The translations under genes and the position numbers were made by a program. The notes below the pieces were generated by a model. The model did not search any database and had not been told where the DNA came from. It worked only from the letters and a program-made list of their open reading frames with translations. Below are positions 1-7,298 of a DNA stretch of 15,003 nt, piece after piece (positions within the stretch are counted from its first letter, which is position 1; each line of letters opens with the position of its first letter). The stretch spans positions 1 through 15,003 of the forward strand of contig JAFSBP010000108.1 of assembly GCA_017437205.1 (NCBI GenBank). The letters are read 5' to 3'. The DNA is from Lachnospiraceae bacterium. Its GTDB lineage: Bacteria > Bacillota > Clostridia > Lachnospirales > Lachnospiraceae.

Positions 1-526
1 CCACCGGTTTCGCTTCCATAACTGCCTTATAATCCGGTGCACATTCATCGAGATATTCCGTGATCGGAATAATAACCTTGTCCTCTAACGCTGTAGCGAT
101 ACCACCTGGATACGATGTAGCCATATTGTGAGAATAGATGATGTCAGGCATCGGGTCTTGGGCAAATAAAAGATTCATATCCTTGGACGCCACTTCCACG
201 AACTCAAGTTCCACGCCGGTTCTCTTCTGCAGTTCCTTGAAGAAAGGGGTCTCCGCATAACCTGAACAAATTGCAGTCACATTAGCACTTGATGGAATTC
301 CAATGGTGAGTTTTACTTTTTCCTCTAAGGGATAAGTAACTTCTACCTTGGGTGCATCTGTAGGCGCGTCGGTCGGTGCCTCAGTTCCGGGCGCTTCCGT
401 TCCGGGAGCTTCTGTTCCCTTGTCGGTAGGTGCTGCTGTTGTTTCCTTGTTCTGATCGCCGCAGCCTGCTAAAGCAGACAGAACCATGATCGCGATCAAC
501 ATGAGACTAACGATTTTCTTTTTCAT
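1..526 (-). CDS. Extracellular solute-binding lipoprotein, N-terminal part (runs off window)
   Basis: This is an open frame of 175 codons from ATG 526 to the left edge with no stop, so only the N-terminus is present. The start is set by AGGAGG at 535-540, 8 nt upstream; the overlapping ATG at 530 is out of frame and stops quickly. The protein begins MKKKIVSLMLIAIMVLSALAGC, a lipoprotein signal peptide with lipobox L-A-G-C and lipidated Cys22. A Pro/Thr/Glu-rich tether follows at about residues 35-60, with three GTEAP units and then TDAP units. After that comes a periplasmic-binding-protein-like start (VKLTIGIPSSANVTA, later F-A-Q-D-P-M-P-D-I-I-Y). This layout fits substrate-binding proteins of ABC importers, probably sugar or oligosaccharide type (family 1), anchored outside the membrane. 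The substrate cannot be told, and permease genes would lie beyond the window. The gene is separated from the genes to its right by the terminator at 650-680. Confidence 0.8.
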   Translation of the reverse strand, partial: MKKKIVSLMLIAIMVLSALAGCGDQNKETTAAPTDKGTEAPGTEAPGTEAPTDAPTDAPKVEVTYPLEEKVKLTIGIPSSANVTAICSGYAETPFFKELQKRTGVELEFVEVASKDMNLLFAQDPMPDIIYSHNMATSYPGGIATALEDKVIIPITEYLDECAPDYKAVMEAKPV

Positions 527-649
527 GCATTTTTCCTCCTTAATTTTTTTCGCTCGGTTGCATGTACCGATGTAATCAAAGCATATACTAATTTTTCCGA
601 AAAATATACTCCCAAAAAATACTTTCACCGTTCAAAAATCCACTTTTTT

Positions 650-680
650 AAAAAGCAGACCTGAAAAATCAGATCTGCTT
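650..680 (-). terminator. Rho-independent terminator, minus strand
   Basis: Two 12-nt arms (653-664 and 669-680) form a stem with a 4-nt loop. The only non-Watson-Crick position is a G-T wobble on the minus strand, where the stem is followed by five T residues (654-650). It would end minus-strand transcripts from the AICAR transformylase and membrane-protein genes and insulate the lipoprotein gene. On the plus strand no T-run follows. Confidence 0.7.
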
Positions 681-720
681 CTTGAACAAGTTATATTTCT
701 TGCATGTTATCTTTATCTTT

Positions 721-945
721 TTAATGATCCCGATCGGGTTCTTTCTTTGTTCGAGCCGGAATCGCAAGCAGCTTCCGTACCCTTGTGTCCAGCACATTTT
801 CAATCGCTGTCAGATGTTCCTCGTGCTGCTGTAATCTTAATCAGCATATCCACTGTTAAATTCTGCGCACCGCTCTCCAACCTGCAGATATTGGAACGCT
901 GAGTTCCGATCATACGGGCAAGTTCTGCCTGCGAAATTGATTTTC
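721..945 (-). pseudogene. Internally deleted remnant of an XRE-HipA gene
   Basis: This stretch is about 90% identical by eye to two separate parts of the intact XRE-HipA gene at 8197-9594. Minus-strand bases from about 939 to 824 encode the end of the HTH domain (ISQAELARMIGTQRSNIC onward, to LIKITAA). They are joined directly to the C-terminal tail (EEHLTAIENVLDTRVRKLL, ending at TAA 723-721). About 1.1 kb, including the whole kinase core, is missing between the two parts. The tail is also out of frame with the HTH part, so the HTH frame stops soon after the joint. The first about 22 codons are gone and are replaced by unrelated sequence at about 940. No functional product is expected. It lies on the same strand as the intact copy, about 7 kb away, and is either a decayed paralogue or a scar of recombination. 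Confidence 0.8.
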
Positions 946-946
946 A

Positions 947-1060
947 TTACTTCAATCGTTCCCTTCTAAAATCTGCCATATCCGCAAGCATCTCTTCTTC
1001 GCTTTCCCAGCCTTTATCATCTGCAAACATAACCCGCCATCCGAATTGCCTAAAGTACAT
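947..1060 (-). pseudogene. Short ORF of unknown function, probably a gene remnant
   Basis: A 37-codon frame starts at ATG 1060, or more plausibly at the internal ATG 1030, and ends at TAA 949-947. Its tail reads GWESEEEMLADMADFRRERLK, which is strongly charged and helical and resembles the C-terminal tails of small antitoxin-like proteins. I cannot name a family from so little sequence. There is no convincing ribosome binding site at 1060, and only a weak G-rich stretch before 1030. Its stop overlaps an ATG (TAATG, 945-949), the usual sign of a coupled two-gene operon, but the downstream reading frame is lost where it meets the XRE-HipA remnant. I infer that it is the end of a gene whose partner was replaced by recombination. 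It could instead be a chance ORF. Confidence 0.35.
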
Positions 1061-1080
1061 AATTTATAAATAACATTCAG

Positions 1081-1626
1081 CTATTTATCCAGTGCCTTGC
1101 GAATCAGCGGAGCAATGATTAGCGCTACTGCTCCGCCAATCAATGCCGTGATCAACTGCGGCCAGGAAAACGTGGCCGGCAACATATTTAACATTGGCGC
1201 CTTCAGTGTGCCGGCATCCATCAAACGTTCCGCGAAAACTCCGCATATGAGCCAGACAACAATAGCATACAGCGTTGCAAACTTCACTGTTGCGGCAATT
1301 ATCCATGCTGCCGCCCGTCTAAGCACCTTTTTGCTGTCTGTTCCCGCAATAAAGTACAATAAAACGACATACACGGTGTTACCCACCATAATCGCAGGCA
1401 CAGTTAGAATCTGAGGTGCAATTCCCAACAGATAAGCCAACACTGGAGAAATCAGTGCCACCGTCACCCCGCTATAGAGACCGGCCACCAATACGGTAAC
1501 CGCCAACACAGCATTTACAAAGGATCCGGTAACCAATTGTCCCATGGGCTTGGTCAACGTCTGCAGCGTCACCAGCAATGCCAGCATGACTGCTGTCTCG
1601 GTAATCCACCATATCTTCTTTTTCAT
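1081..1626 (-). CDS. ECF-transporter S-component-like membrane protein
   Basis: The protein has 181 residues from ATG 1626. An ATG directly before it (1629) is also possible, but GGAGG lies 7 nt from the second ATG and only 4 nt from the first. The sequence shows five to six hydrophobic segments: around residues 8-25, 34-50, 53-70, 75-95, 105-130 and 155-175. They are separated by short polar loops, and the protein ends in a basic tail (IRKALDK). Length, topology and the early TLTKPMGQLVTGS stretch resemble substrate-capture (S) subunits of energy-coupling-factor vitamin and cofactor importers, which borrow a shared EcfA/A'/T module encoded elsewhere. The ligand cannot be read from the sequence. 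The gene starts 17 nt after the AICAR transformylase stop, so the two are almost certainly co-transcribed, which hints at a substrate related to purine or folate metabolism. That link is inference only. Confidence 0.6.
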   Translation of the reverse strand: MKKKIWWITETAVMLALLVTLQTLTKPMGQLVTGSFVNAVLAVTVLVAGLYSGVTVALISPVLAYLLGIAPQILTVPAIMVGNTVYVVLLYFIAGTDSKKVLRRAAAWIIAATVKFATLYAIVVWLICGVFAERLMDAGTLKAPMLNMLPATFSWPQLITALIGGAVALIIAPLIRKALDK

Positions 1627-1646
1627 CATGCAGCCTCCATTATCGA

Positions 1647-2831
1647 TCAGTGATGGAATAAACGCATGCCTGTAAAGGCCATAACCATCTCTTTTTTATT
1701 ACATTCCTCGATTACAAGATCATCACGAATGGAACCGCCCGGTTCAGCAACATATTTGACACCGGAAGCGAATGCTCGCTTGATATTATCACTGAACGGG
1801 AAGAATGCATCGGAACCAAGTGCCACATTTCGACGTGATGCCAGCCATGCTTTCTTATCTCCTTCCGTCAGCCGTTCCGGTTGCTCGGTGAAGTAATCCT
1901 GCCAAATACCATCGGCGCAAACATCCTCTTCATTCCCATTGATATAGCTGTCAATCACATTATCACGGTTAGGTCGGCCCAAATCCGGACGGAACGGCAA
2001 ATTTAACGTCTTGGGATGCTGACGCAAAAACCAGGTATCTGCTTTGGAACCTGCCAAACGGGTACAGTGAATTCGGCTCTGCTGGCCTGCGCCAACACCA
2101 ATTGCCTGTCCATCGACCGCATAGCACACAGAATTAGACTGTGTATACTTCAGGGTGATCAACGCAACAATCAAGTCTACCCTTGCACTTTCTGGAAGTT
2201 CCTTATTTTTCGTTACGATATTCGCCAACAGTTCATTATCAATCTTAAAATTGTTACGCCCCTGCTGGAATGTAACACCATAAACCTGCTTATTTTCTTT
2301 TTCGTCGGGAACAAACTCCGGGTTAACCGCAACTACGTTGTAACTGCCTTTGCGTTTAGCTCGTAAAACAGCCAGGGCTTCTTCCGTATATCCGGGAGCA
2401 ATGACGCCATCCGAAACCTCTCGCGCAATCAACTTGGCTGTCATCTCGTCACACACATCACTTAATGCGACCCAGTCACCGAAAGAACACATACGATCAG
2501 TTCCTCGGGCACGAGCATAGGCACAAGCCAGAGGGTTTTCATCCAGGCCTTCTACATCATCAACAAAACAAGCCCTTTTCAGTTCTGCGCTCAGTGGCTT
2601 GCCCACCGCAGCAGAAGTAGGCGAAACATGTTTAAATGAGGTAGCTGCCACCATACCGGTAGCGGTTTTCAGTTCCTTCACCAGCTGCCATGAGTTCAAC
2701 GCATCCATAAAATTAATGTAGCCGGGTCTGCCGCTCAAAATCGTAAATGGCAAATCACTGCCGTCATGCATATATAGCTTAGCCGGTTTCTGATTCGGGT
2801 TACAACCATATTTTAATTCAAACTCTTTCAT
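1647..2831 (-). CDS. Phosphoribosylaminoimidazolecarboxamide (AICAR) formyltransferase, stand-alone
   Basis: This 394-residue protein corresponds to the AICAR transformylase half of bifunctional PurH. It transfers a formyl group from 10-formyl-tetrahydrofolate to AICAR, giving FAICAR, the penultimate step of IMP synthesis in the cytosol. The family's catalytic Lys-His pair is visible at K67-H68 in TSFKHVSPTSAA. Other conserved blocks are YGCNPNQKPA at the start, RGTDRMCSFGDW, and the C-terminal GGSIRDD and FTGMRLFHH. Bifunctional PurH is about 510-530 residues; here the N-terminal IMP cyclohydrolase (MGS-like) domain is absent. The protein starts cleanly at ATG 2831 with AGGAG 8 nt upstream, so it is not a truncation. 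It forms an operon with the membrane protein 17 nt downstream. The hydA stop lies 135 nt upstream, with a hairpin between, so it may have its own promoter or receive read-through. Confidence 0.92.
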   Translation of the reverse strand: MKEFELKYGCNPNQKPAKLYMHDGSDLPFTILSGRPGYINFMDALNSWQLVKELKTATGMVAATSFKHVSPTSAAVGKPLSAELKRACFVDDVEGLDENPLACAYARARGTDRMCSFGDWVALSDVCDEMTAKLIAREVSDGVIAPGYTEEALAVLRAKRKGSYNVVAVNPEFVPDEKENKQVYGVTFQQGRNNFKIDNELLANIVTKNKELPESARVDLIVALITLKYTQSNSVCYAVDGQAIGVGAGQQSRIHCTRLAGSKADTWFLRQHPKTLNLPFRPDLGRPNRDNVIDSYINGNEEDVCADGIWQDYFTEQPERLTEGDKKAWLASRRNVALGSDAFFPFSDNIKRAFASGVKYVAEPGGSIRDDLVIEECNKKEMVMAFTGMRLFHH

Positions 2832-2888
2832 GACAATTTCTCCTATGATATTTATTTTATCTTTTTATTTGTCCATACAAAGAAAGCA

Positions 2889-2921
2889 GGGATTCCGGGG
2901 ATTGGGAGATTCCGGAATCCC
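2889..2921. repeat. Perfect 10-bp inverted repeat between hydA and AICAR transformylase gene
   Basis: Arms GGGATTCCGG (2889-2898) and CCGGAATCCC (2912-2921) flank a 13-nt loop, giving a GC-rich hairpin in either strand's RNA. On the minus strand it lies 46 nt after the hydA stop and is followed only by a mixed T-rich stretch (TGCTTTCTTTG). It could be a weak or leaky terminator, or an mRNA-stabilising 3' end for the hyd transcript. The long loop and poor U-tract argue against a strong terminator. Confidence 0.5.
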
Positions 2922-2966
2922 TTATATATGATGCCCCAAGGAGTAATAGGACACTCACCCGATATA

Positions 2967-4727
2967 TCAGTCGTTAAATCCCACTCTTGCCTGATATGTG
3001 GTATGCAGTAAATGATGAGCCTTGTGGGAATTAGGCTGACCCAAATACTCATCGTAAAGCTGCTTGATCTGCGGATTATTATGAGATTGGCGAAGCGTCC
3101 TACGCTCATCCTCAGAATAAAGAGCGGCGGCACGTTTTGCCCGGAAAGTATCCAAAATATCATCATCCTCGTTAGGAAGGAAGCATGGACGGATAACCGG
3201 CTGCCCTCCTCCGGCAATACATCCCCCGGGACATCCCATGATCTCAATAAAGTGGTACTTGGACTTGCCCTCACGGATCTCATCCAATAACACTTTGGCG
3301 TTCTTCATTCCGTGAGCGATTGCCACGTTCACCGTCATCCCGTTAATATCCATGGATGCCTCACGTACGCCCTCAAATCCACGCACTGCCTCAAACTTCA
3401 CTGCCTCATGTTCTTGCCCAGTGAGTACAAAATACACGGTACGCAGCGCCGCCTCCATAACGCCACCGGTAACACCAAAAATCACTCCGGCACCGGTATA
3501 CTCGCCCATCAGGTCCTGATCAAAATCCTCTTCCGGAAGTTTAGTAAACAGGATACCCGCGCGCTTGATCATTCGCGCCAGTTCTCTGGTCGTCAGAACA
3601 GCGTCCACATCTCTCAGGCCATCTGCCTGAAGCTGATCACGCTGTGCCTCATCCTTCTTCGCAGTACAAGGCATGATCGAAACCACAAAAATATCCTTGG
3701 GATCAATTCCCTTCTTCTCGGCATAATAGGACTTTAGGATTGCACCCTGCATCTGATGAGGAGATTTGCAGGTAGACAGGTGTGGCAGCAAATCGCCATA
3801 GTTATATTCTGCATAATTGATCCATCCGGGTGAGCAGGAAGTGATCATCGGCAGAACACCGCCATTCTGAATTCGTCCCAGCAGTTCGGCACCCTCCTCC
3901 ATGATGGTCAAGTCAGCAGCAAAGTTAGTGTCATAAACTTTATGGAAGCCCAAGCGTTTCAGTGCGGCTACCATCTTTCCGGTGACCGGTGTTCCTACAG
4001 GCATGCCAAATTCCTCACCCAACGCTGCGCGGACAGCAGGAGCCGTCTGTACGACCACATGCTTTCCGGCCTTGAATGCTGCATCCACTTTGGCAATCTC
4101 ACTCTTTTCCATCAACGCACCAGTAGGGCAAACGCTAACACATTGGCCACACTGGATGCAAGGAGAGTTGAGGAAAGAACGATTCTCTGCAGGCGCTACA
4201 ATTGTATTGAATCCGCGATGTTCAAATCCCAGAATGCCCATACCATGCGCATTTTGACAACGAGCTACACAACGACCGCAGAGGATGCACTTGGAAGTAT
4301 CACGGATAATAGCAGGCGTCAATTCATCATATGTCGTGGGCGTTTTGCTGCCCAGATAACGACCTTCCCTGGCACCGGTGATTCCGGCCACATGCAGAAG
4401 CTCACATTTACCATTTTTATCACACTGCTGACAATTCTGATTGTGATTGGAAAGCAGCAATTCCACGGAAGCTCGACGCGCCTCAGACGCCTTGGGGCTG
4501 GAAATAATGATCTCCATTCCCTCATTGACAGGATACACACAGGAAGCTACAAGGCCTCTTGCACCCACTACCTCCACTAGACACACACGGCAAGAACCAT
4601 TGTTACACTCGCCGTGATTAAACGCGCACAGGGAAGGAATCTCATAGCCACACTTTTTGGCTGCTTCCAGAATGGTCAATCCCTCCTCAACCTGATAGGA
4701 AATGCCTTCAATCTTAATATTTACCAT
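2967..4727 (-). CDS. hydA: [FeFe] hydrogenase catalytic subunit of trimeric HydABC
   Basis: This 586-residue subunit reduces protons to H2 or oxidises H2, working with HydB and HydC so that NADH and reduced ferredoxin are used together (bifurcation or confurcation). Domains in order: an N-terminal [2Fe-2S] domain with C34, C46, C49 and C63; a His-Cys3 cluster site with H95, C99, C102 and C108; two [4Fe-4S] sites with C147/150/153/157 and C190/193/196/200; and the H-cluster domain. The H-cluster motifs are L1 TSCSPGW (C298), L2 MPCTAKKDE (C353) and L3 MGCPGGCIAGGGQP (C499, C503). In well-studied enzymes L1 is TSCCP and the second Cys passes protons; here it is Ser299. A C-terminal extension follows L3. 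Start ATG 4727 is preceded by AAGGGGGG, 13 nt after the hydB stop. No signal peptide is present, so the enzyme is cytoplasmic. Confidence 0.95.
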   Translation of the reverse strand: MVNIKIEGISYQVEEGLTILEAAKKCGYEIPSLCAFNHGECNNGSCRVCLVEVVGARGLVASCVYPVNEGMEIIISSPKASEARRASVELLLSNHNQNCQQCDKNGKCELLHVAGITGAREGRYLGSKTPTTYDELTPAIIRDTSKCILCGRCVARCQNAHGMGILGFEHRGFNTIVAPAENRSFLNSPCIQCGQCVSVCPTGALMEKSEIAKVDAAFKAGKHVVVQTAPAVRAALGEEFGMPVGTPVTGKMVAALKRLGFHKVYDTNFAADLTIMEEGAELLGRIQNGGVLPMITSCSPGWINYAEYNYGDLLPHLSTCKSPHQMQGAILKSYYAEKKGIDPKDIFVVSIMPCTAKKDEAQRDQLQADGLRDVDAVLTTRELARMIKRAGILFTKLPEEDFDQDLMGEYTGAGVIFGVTGGVMEAALRTVYFVLTGQEHEAVKFEAVRGFEGVREASMDINGMTVNVAIAHGMKNAKVLLDEIREGKSKYHFIEIMGCPGGCIAGGGQPVIRPCFLPNEDDDILDTFRAKRAAALYSEDERRTLRQSHNNPQIKQLYDEYLGQPNSHKAHHLLHTTYQARVGFND

Positions 4728-4740
4728 TTCGATTCCCCCC

Positions 4741-6621
4741 TTATTTCTTAATGATCGCGTTCAATTTGCAAGTTGCTATACATGCGCCGCACTTAAGACA
4801 CTTGTCCGCATCAATCTGATAGGAAGCAAGTCTATTGTGAGGAGCCGTATAAGTGGTCTTATAGATTGCATCCACCGGGCAGATTTTCGCACAACGAGCA
4901 CAGCCGACACATTTGTCCGGATCAATCGTATACTGCATCAGTTTCTTACACACTTTTGCAGGGCATTTTTTGTCCACGATATGAGCAATATACTCATCCC
5001 TAAAGTGGGTCAGCGTGGAGATAATGGGGTTTGCTGCCGTCTGTCCCAAAGCACACAGGGAATTCGCCTTAACCGTGTTACCCAGTTCCTCCAATTCCTC
5101 CAAATCCTTCATGGTACCTCGTCCTTCGGTAATTCGAGTCAGAATCTCTAGCATACGCTTAGTTCCGATACGGCAGGGCGAACACTTGCCACAGGATTCA
5201 TCGCAAATAAATTCCATGTAGAACTTGGCCACATCGACCATACAGTTATCTTCATCCATAACGATTGCTCCGCCGGAGCCCATCATGGAACCACGTGCCA
5301 CCAGATTATCAAAATCGATGGGTTCATCCAGATCCTTAGCCGTCAAACAGCCACCTGAAGGACCACCAGTCTGGATCGCCTTAAATTCCTTTCCGTCCGG
5401 GATACCGCCGCCGATATCATAAATCAGTTCCCGTAGAGTTGTTCCCATGGGAATCTCCACCAGACCTACATTATTCACCTTGCCACCCAGAGCAAATACT
5501 TTGGTTCCCTTGGATCGTTCAGTACCGCAGGATGCAAATTCCGCAGCCCCTTCACGGAGAATGTAAGGAACACACGCCAGTGTCTCAACATTGTTGACAA
5601 TGGTAGGCTTACCCCACAATCCTTTCACTGCAGGGAAAGGAGGACGTGGACGGGACATACCACGTTTTCCTTCAATTGAATTCAGAAGGGCAGTTTCCTC
5701 GCCGCAGACAAAGGCACCCGCACCCAGTCGGATATGTGCCTGGAAAGAGAAACCGGTACCCATAATATTCTCACCCAATACACCTGCCTCGTTCATCTGC
5801 TCAATGGCATTGCGCAGACGTTTCACTGCAATTGGATACTCAGCGCGAACATAAAAATATCCTTCGGTTGCGCCAATGGCATAACCGGCAATCATCATAC
5901 CCTCAATAACTGCATAGGGATTACCCTCCAAAATGGAACGATCCATAAACGCTCCGGGATCACCCTCATCTCCGTTACAAACCACATATTTCTGATCGGC
6001 AGTATTAGCAGCTGCAAAGGACCATTTGCGTCCGGAAGGAAATCCTGCACCGCCACGACCACGCAGTCCTGCCGCCAACACTTCATCAATAACCTCCTGA
6101 GGAGTCATAGACAGCGCTTTCTTCAAGCCCTGGAATGCTCCGTATCCCATTGCCTCTTCAATATTTTCCGGATTGATCACACCACCACCATGGAGAGCTA
6201 CACGTTTCTGCTTTTTATAGAAAATGATATCTTCCTGCTTGGCTACTTTTTCACCGGTAAGTGGTTCCACATACAGCAACCGCTCCACAATCTCGCCGCC
6301 AAGGATATCTTTCTCGAAAATCTCCTCAACATCCTCAAGTTTAACCAAACGATACAAGGTATCTTCGGGAAAAATCTTAACAAAGGGACCCTGAGAACAA
6401 AATCCAAAACATCCCACAATATTAACCGTAACCTTGTCTTCCATATGCTTTTCTGCTACCAATTTTTCAAAGGCCGCCTTAATATCCATGGAATTAGAGG
6501 AAATACAACCGGTACCACCACACAGCAAAATAGCACGTTTTCCGTTGGTCCCATCCAGTTTAGCTGTCAACGCTTCTGTACAGTTACAAATCTTTGCATC
6601 CAATTCAGCAAAATTCTTCAT
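4741..6621 (-). CDS. hydB: NADH-binding, NuoF-like subunit of electron-bifurcating [FeFe] hydrogenase
   Basis: This 626-residue flavin subunit carries the NAD(H) site and FMN where electrons are split between NAD and ferredoxin. The N-terminal about 110 residues are a thioredoxin-like [2Fe-2S] domain with C34, C39, C71 and C75. A NuoF core follows, with the glycine-rich GRGGAGFPSGRKW (about 188-200, NADH/FMN) and CNGDEGDPGAFMDR (about 215-228). An SLBB-type region comes next, then the NuoF [4Fe-4S] ligands C477, C480, C483 and C523. A C-terminal 2x[4Fe-4S] ferredoxin domain has C571/574/577/581 and C608/611/614/618. The thioredoxin-like domain plays the part of a separate HndB in four-subunit HndABCD enzymes, so this is the trimeric form. 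ATG 6621 sits 1 nt after the hydC stop, with GGAGGGG inside the end of hydC, so translation is likely coupled. Confidence 0.95.
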   Translation of the reverse strand: MKNFAELDAKICNCTEALTAKLDGTNGKRAILLCGGTGCISSNSMDIKAAFEKLVAEKHMEDKVTVNIVGCFGFCSQGPFVKIFPEDTLYRLVKLEDVEEIFEKDILGGEIVERLLYVEPLTGEKVAKQEDIIFYKKQKRVALHGGGVINPENIEEAMGYGAFQGLKKALSMTPQEVIDEVLAAGLRGRGGAGFPSGRKWSFAAANTADQKYVVCNGDEGDPGAFMDRSILEGNPYAVIEGMMIAGYAIGATEGYFYVRAEYPIAVKRLRNAIEQMNEAGVLGENIMGTGFSFQAHIRLGAGAFVCGEETALLNSIEGKRGMSRPRPPFPAVKGLWGKPTIVNNVETLACVPYILREGAAEFASCGTERSKGTKVFALGGKVNNVGLVEIPMGTTLRELIYDIGGGIPDGKEFKAIQTGGPSGGCLTAKDLDEPIDFDNLVARGSMMGSGGAIVMDEDNCMVDVAKFYMEFICDESCGKCSPCRIGTKRMLEILTRITEGRGTMKDLEELEELGNTVKANSLCALGQTAANPIISTLTHFRDEYIAHIVDKKCPAKVCKKLMQYTIDPDKCVGCARCAKICPVDAIYKTTYTAPHNRLASYQIDADKCLKCGACIATCKLNAIIKK

Positions 6622-6622
6622 G

Positions 6623-7108
6623 TTATTTCCCCTCCTTTTCCAGATATTCTTTCACGACGCTCGCAACCGCATCTACCGTCATCTTAGGATATACTTTGCC
6701 ATTAATGGTCACCGCGGGAGCAATACCGCAGGCACCGATACAACGCAGTGCATCAATGGTGAACAGGCCATCCTCCGTCGTCTGTCCGGGCTGAACTTTC
6801 AGAATCTCCGAAAACTTATCAATAATTTGCTGTGCACCCTTCACATAGCACGCCGTACCCAAACAGCATCCAATAACGTATTTTCCCTTGGGCTCCAAGG
6901 AAAAAAACGAATAAAATGTAACTACACCATATATCTCAGCCACAGATATTCCGGTCTTTTGAGATACGATCTGCTGAACTTCTAACGGAATATATCCGTA
7001 TTCATTCTGAATGTCGCTGAGGATCATCATCAGCGGTGTTTTTTCATTTGCGTATTTGTCGCAAATCTCATTAATCCTCTTTACACCGGATTCATTGATA
7101 TGAGCCAT
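6623..7108 (-). CDS. hydC: NuoE-like [2Fe-2S] subunit of electron-bifurcating [FeFe] hydrogenase
   Basis: A 161-residue thioredoxin-like [2Fe-2S] protein of the 24-kDa complex I (NuoE) family, the third subunit of HydABC. The four cluster ligands are visible: C82 and C87 in CCLGTAC, then C123 and C127 in RCIGACG. PAVTINGKVYPKM follows, as in NuoE. The first about 75 residues are the helical NuoE N-domain (YGYIPLEV, AEIYGVVTFYSFF). I chose ATG 7108 (MAHINESG) because GGAGGG lies 5 nt upstream. An in-frame start 8 codons earlier would put that ribosome binding site inside the gene and has none of its own. It is the first gene of hydC-hydB-hydA and is divergent from the LysR gene. Confidence 0.93.
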   Translation of the reverse strand: MAHINESGVKRINEICDKYANEKTPLMMILSDIQNEYGYIPLEVQQIVSQKTGISVAEIYGVVTFYSFFSLEPKGKYVIGCCLGTACYVKGAQQIIDKFSEILKVQPGQTTEDGLFTIDALRCIGACGIAPAVTINGKVYPKMTVDAVASVVKEYLEKEGK

Positions 7109-7216
7109 ATGTACCCTCCAATTTATAAACATTGTTTTGCGATTGCAATGAGTTTCCCTTTAAACGGAATATGAATTTCCATTGTAAAAAAGGACTTTTT
7201 CTTACAAACTTCAAAA

Positions 7217-7245
7217 ATTATACCGATTTTACTTGTCAAAACCAA
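7217..7245 (-). promoter_or_regulatory. Probable hydCBA promoter
   Basis: On the minus strand a perfect -10 TATAAT (7222-7217) is preceded at 17 nt by TTGGTT (7245-7240), a weak -35. A TTGACA starts only 11 nt from the -10 and is too close to serve as its -35. A consensus -10 with a poor -35 is typical of an activator-dependent promoter, which fits control by the divergent LysR gene. The leader before hydC is about 100 nt. Confidence 0.5.
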
Positions 7246-7260
7246 TACATATATGATACT
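7233..7260 (+). promoter_or_regulatory. Probable promoter of the LysR gene, overlapping the hyd promoter
   Basis: TTGTCA (7233-7238) and GATACT (7255-7260), 16 nt apart, form a moderate sigma-A promoter pointing at the LysR start. Its -35 lies inside the hydCBA promoter on the other strand, so the two promoters cannot easily be occupied at once. This is a standard arrangement for autoregulating LysR-type regulators. Confidence 0.4.
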
Positions 7261-7265
7261 TTATT

Positions 7266-7282
7266 TATAAATTATATTTATA
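7266..7282. promoter_or_regulatory. AT-rich dyad, possible LysR binding box
   Basis: TATAAAT-TAT-ATTTATA is a perfect 7-bp inverted repeat with a 3-nt centre, 16 nt before the LysR start. It has the interrupted-dyad, T-N11-A shape used by LysR-type regulators. The region is very AT-rich, so chance symmetry is possible. Confidence 0.3.
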
Positions 7283-7298
7283 GATTCGGAGAAAACGT

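Noticed and set aside
2852..3283. 143-codon minus-strand frame overlapping the end of hydA
   Set aside because: It is in a different frame inside hydA with no ribosome binding site; hydA motifs and length are complete without it.
5734..6687. 317-codon open frame on the plus strand, antisense to hydB
   Set aside because: It overlaps all the conserved motifs of hydB and has no start signal or family resemblance.
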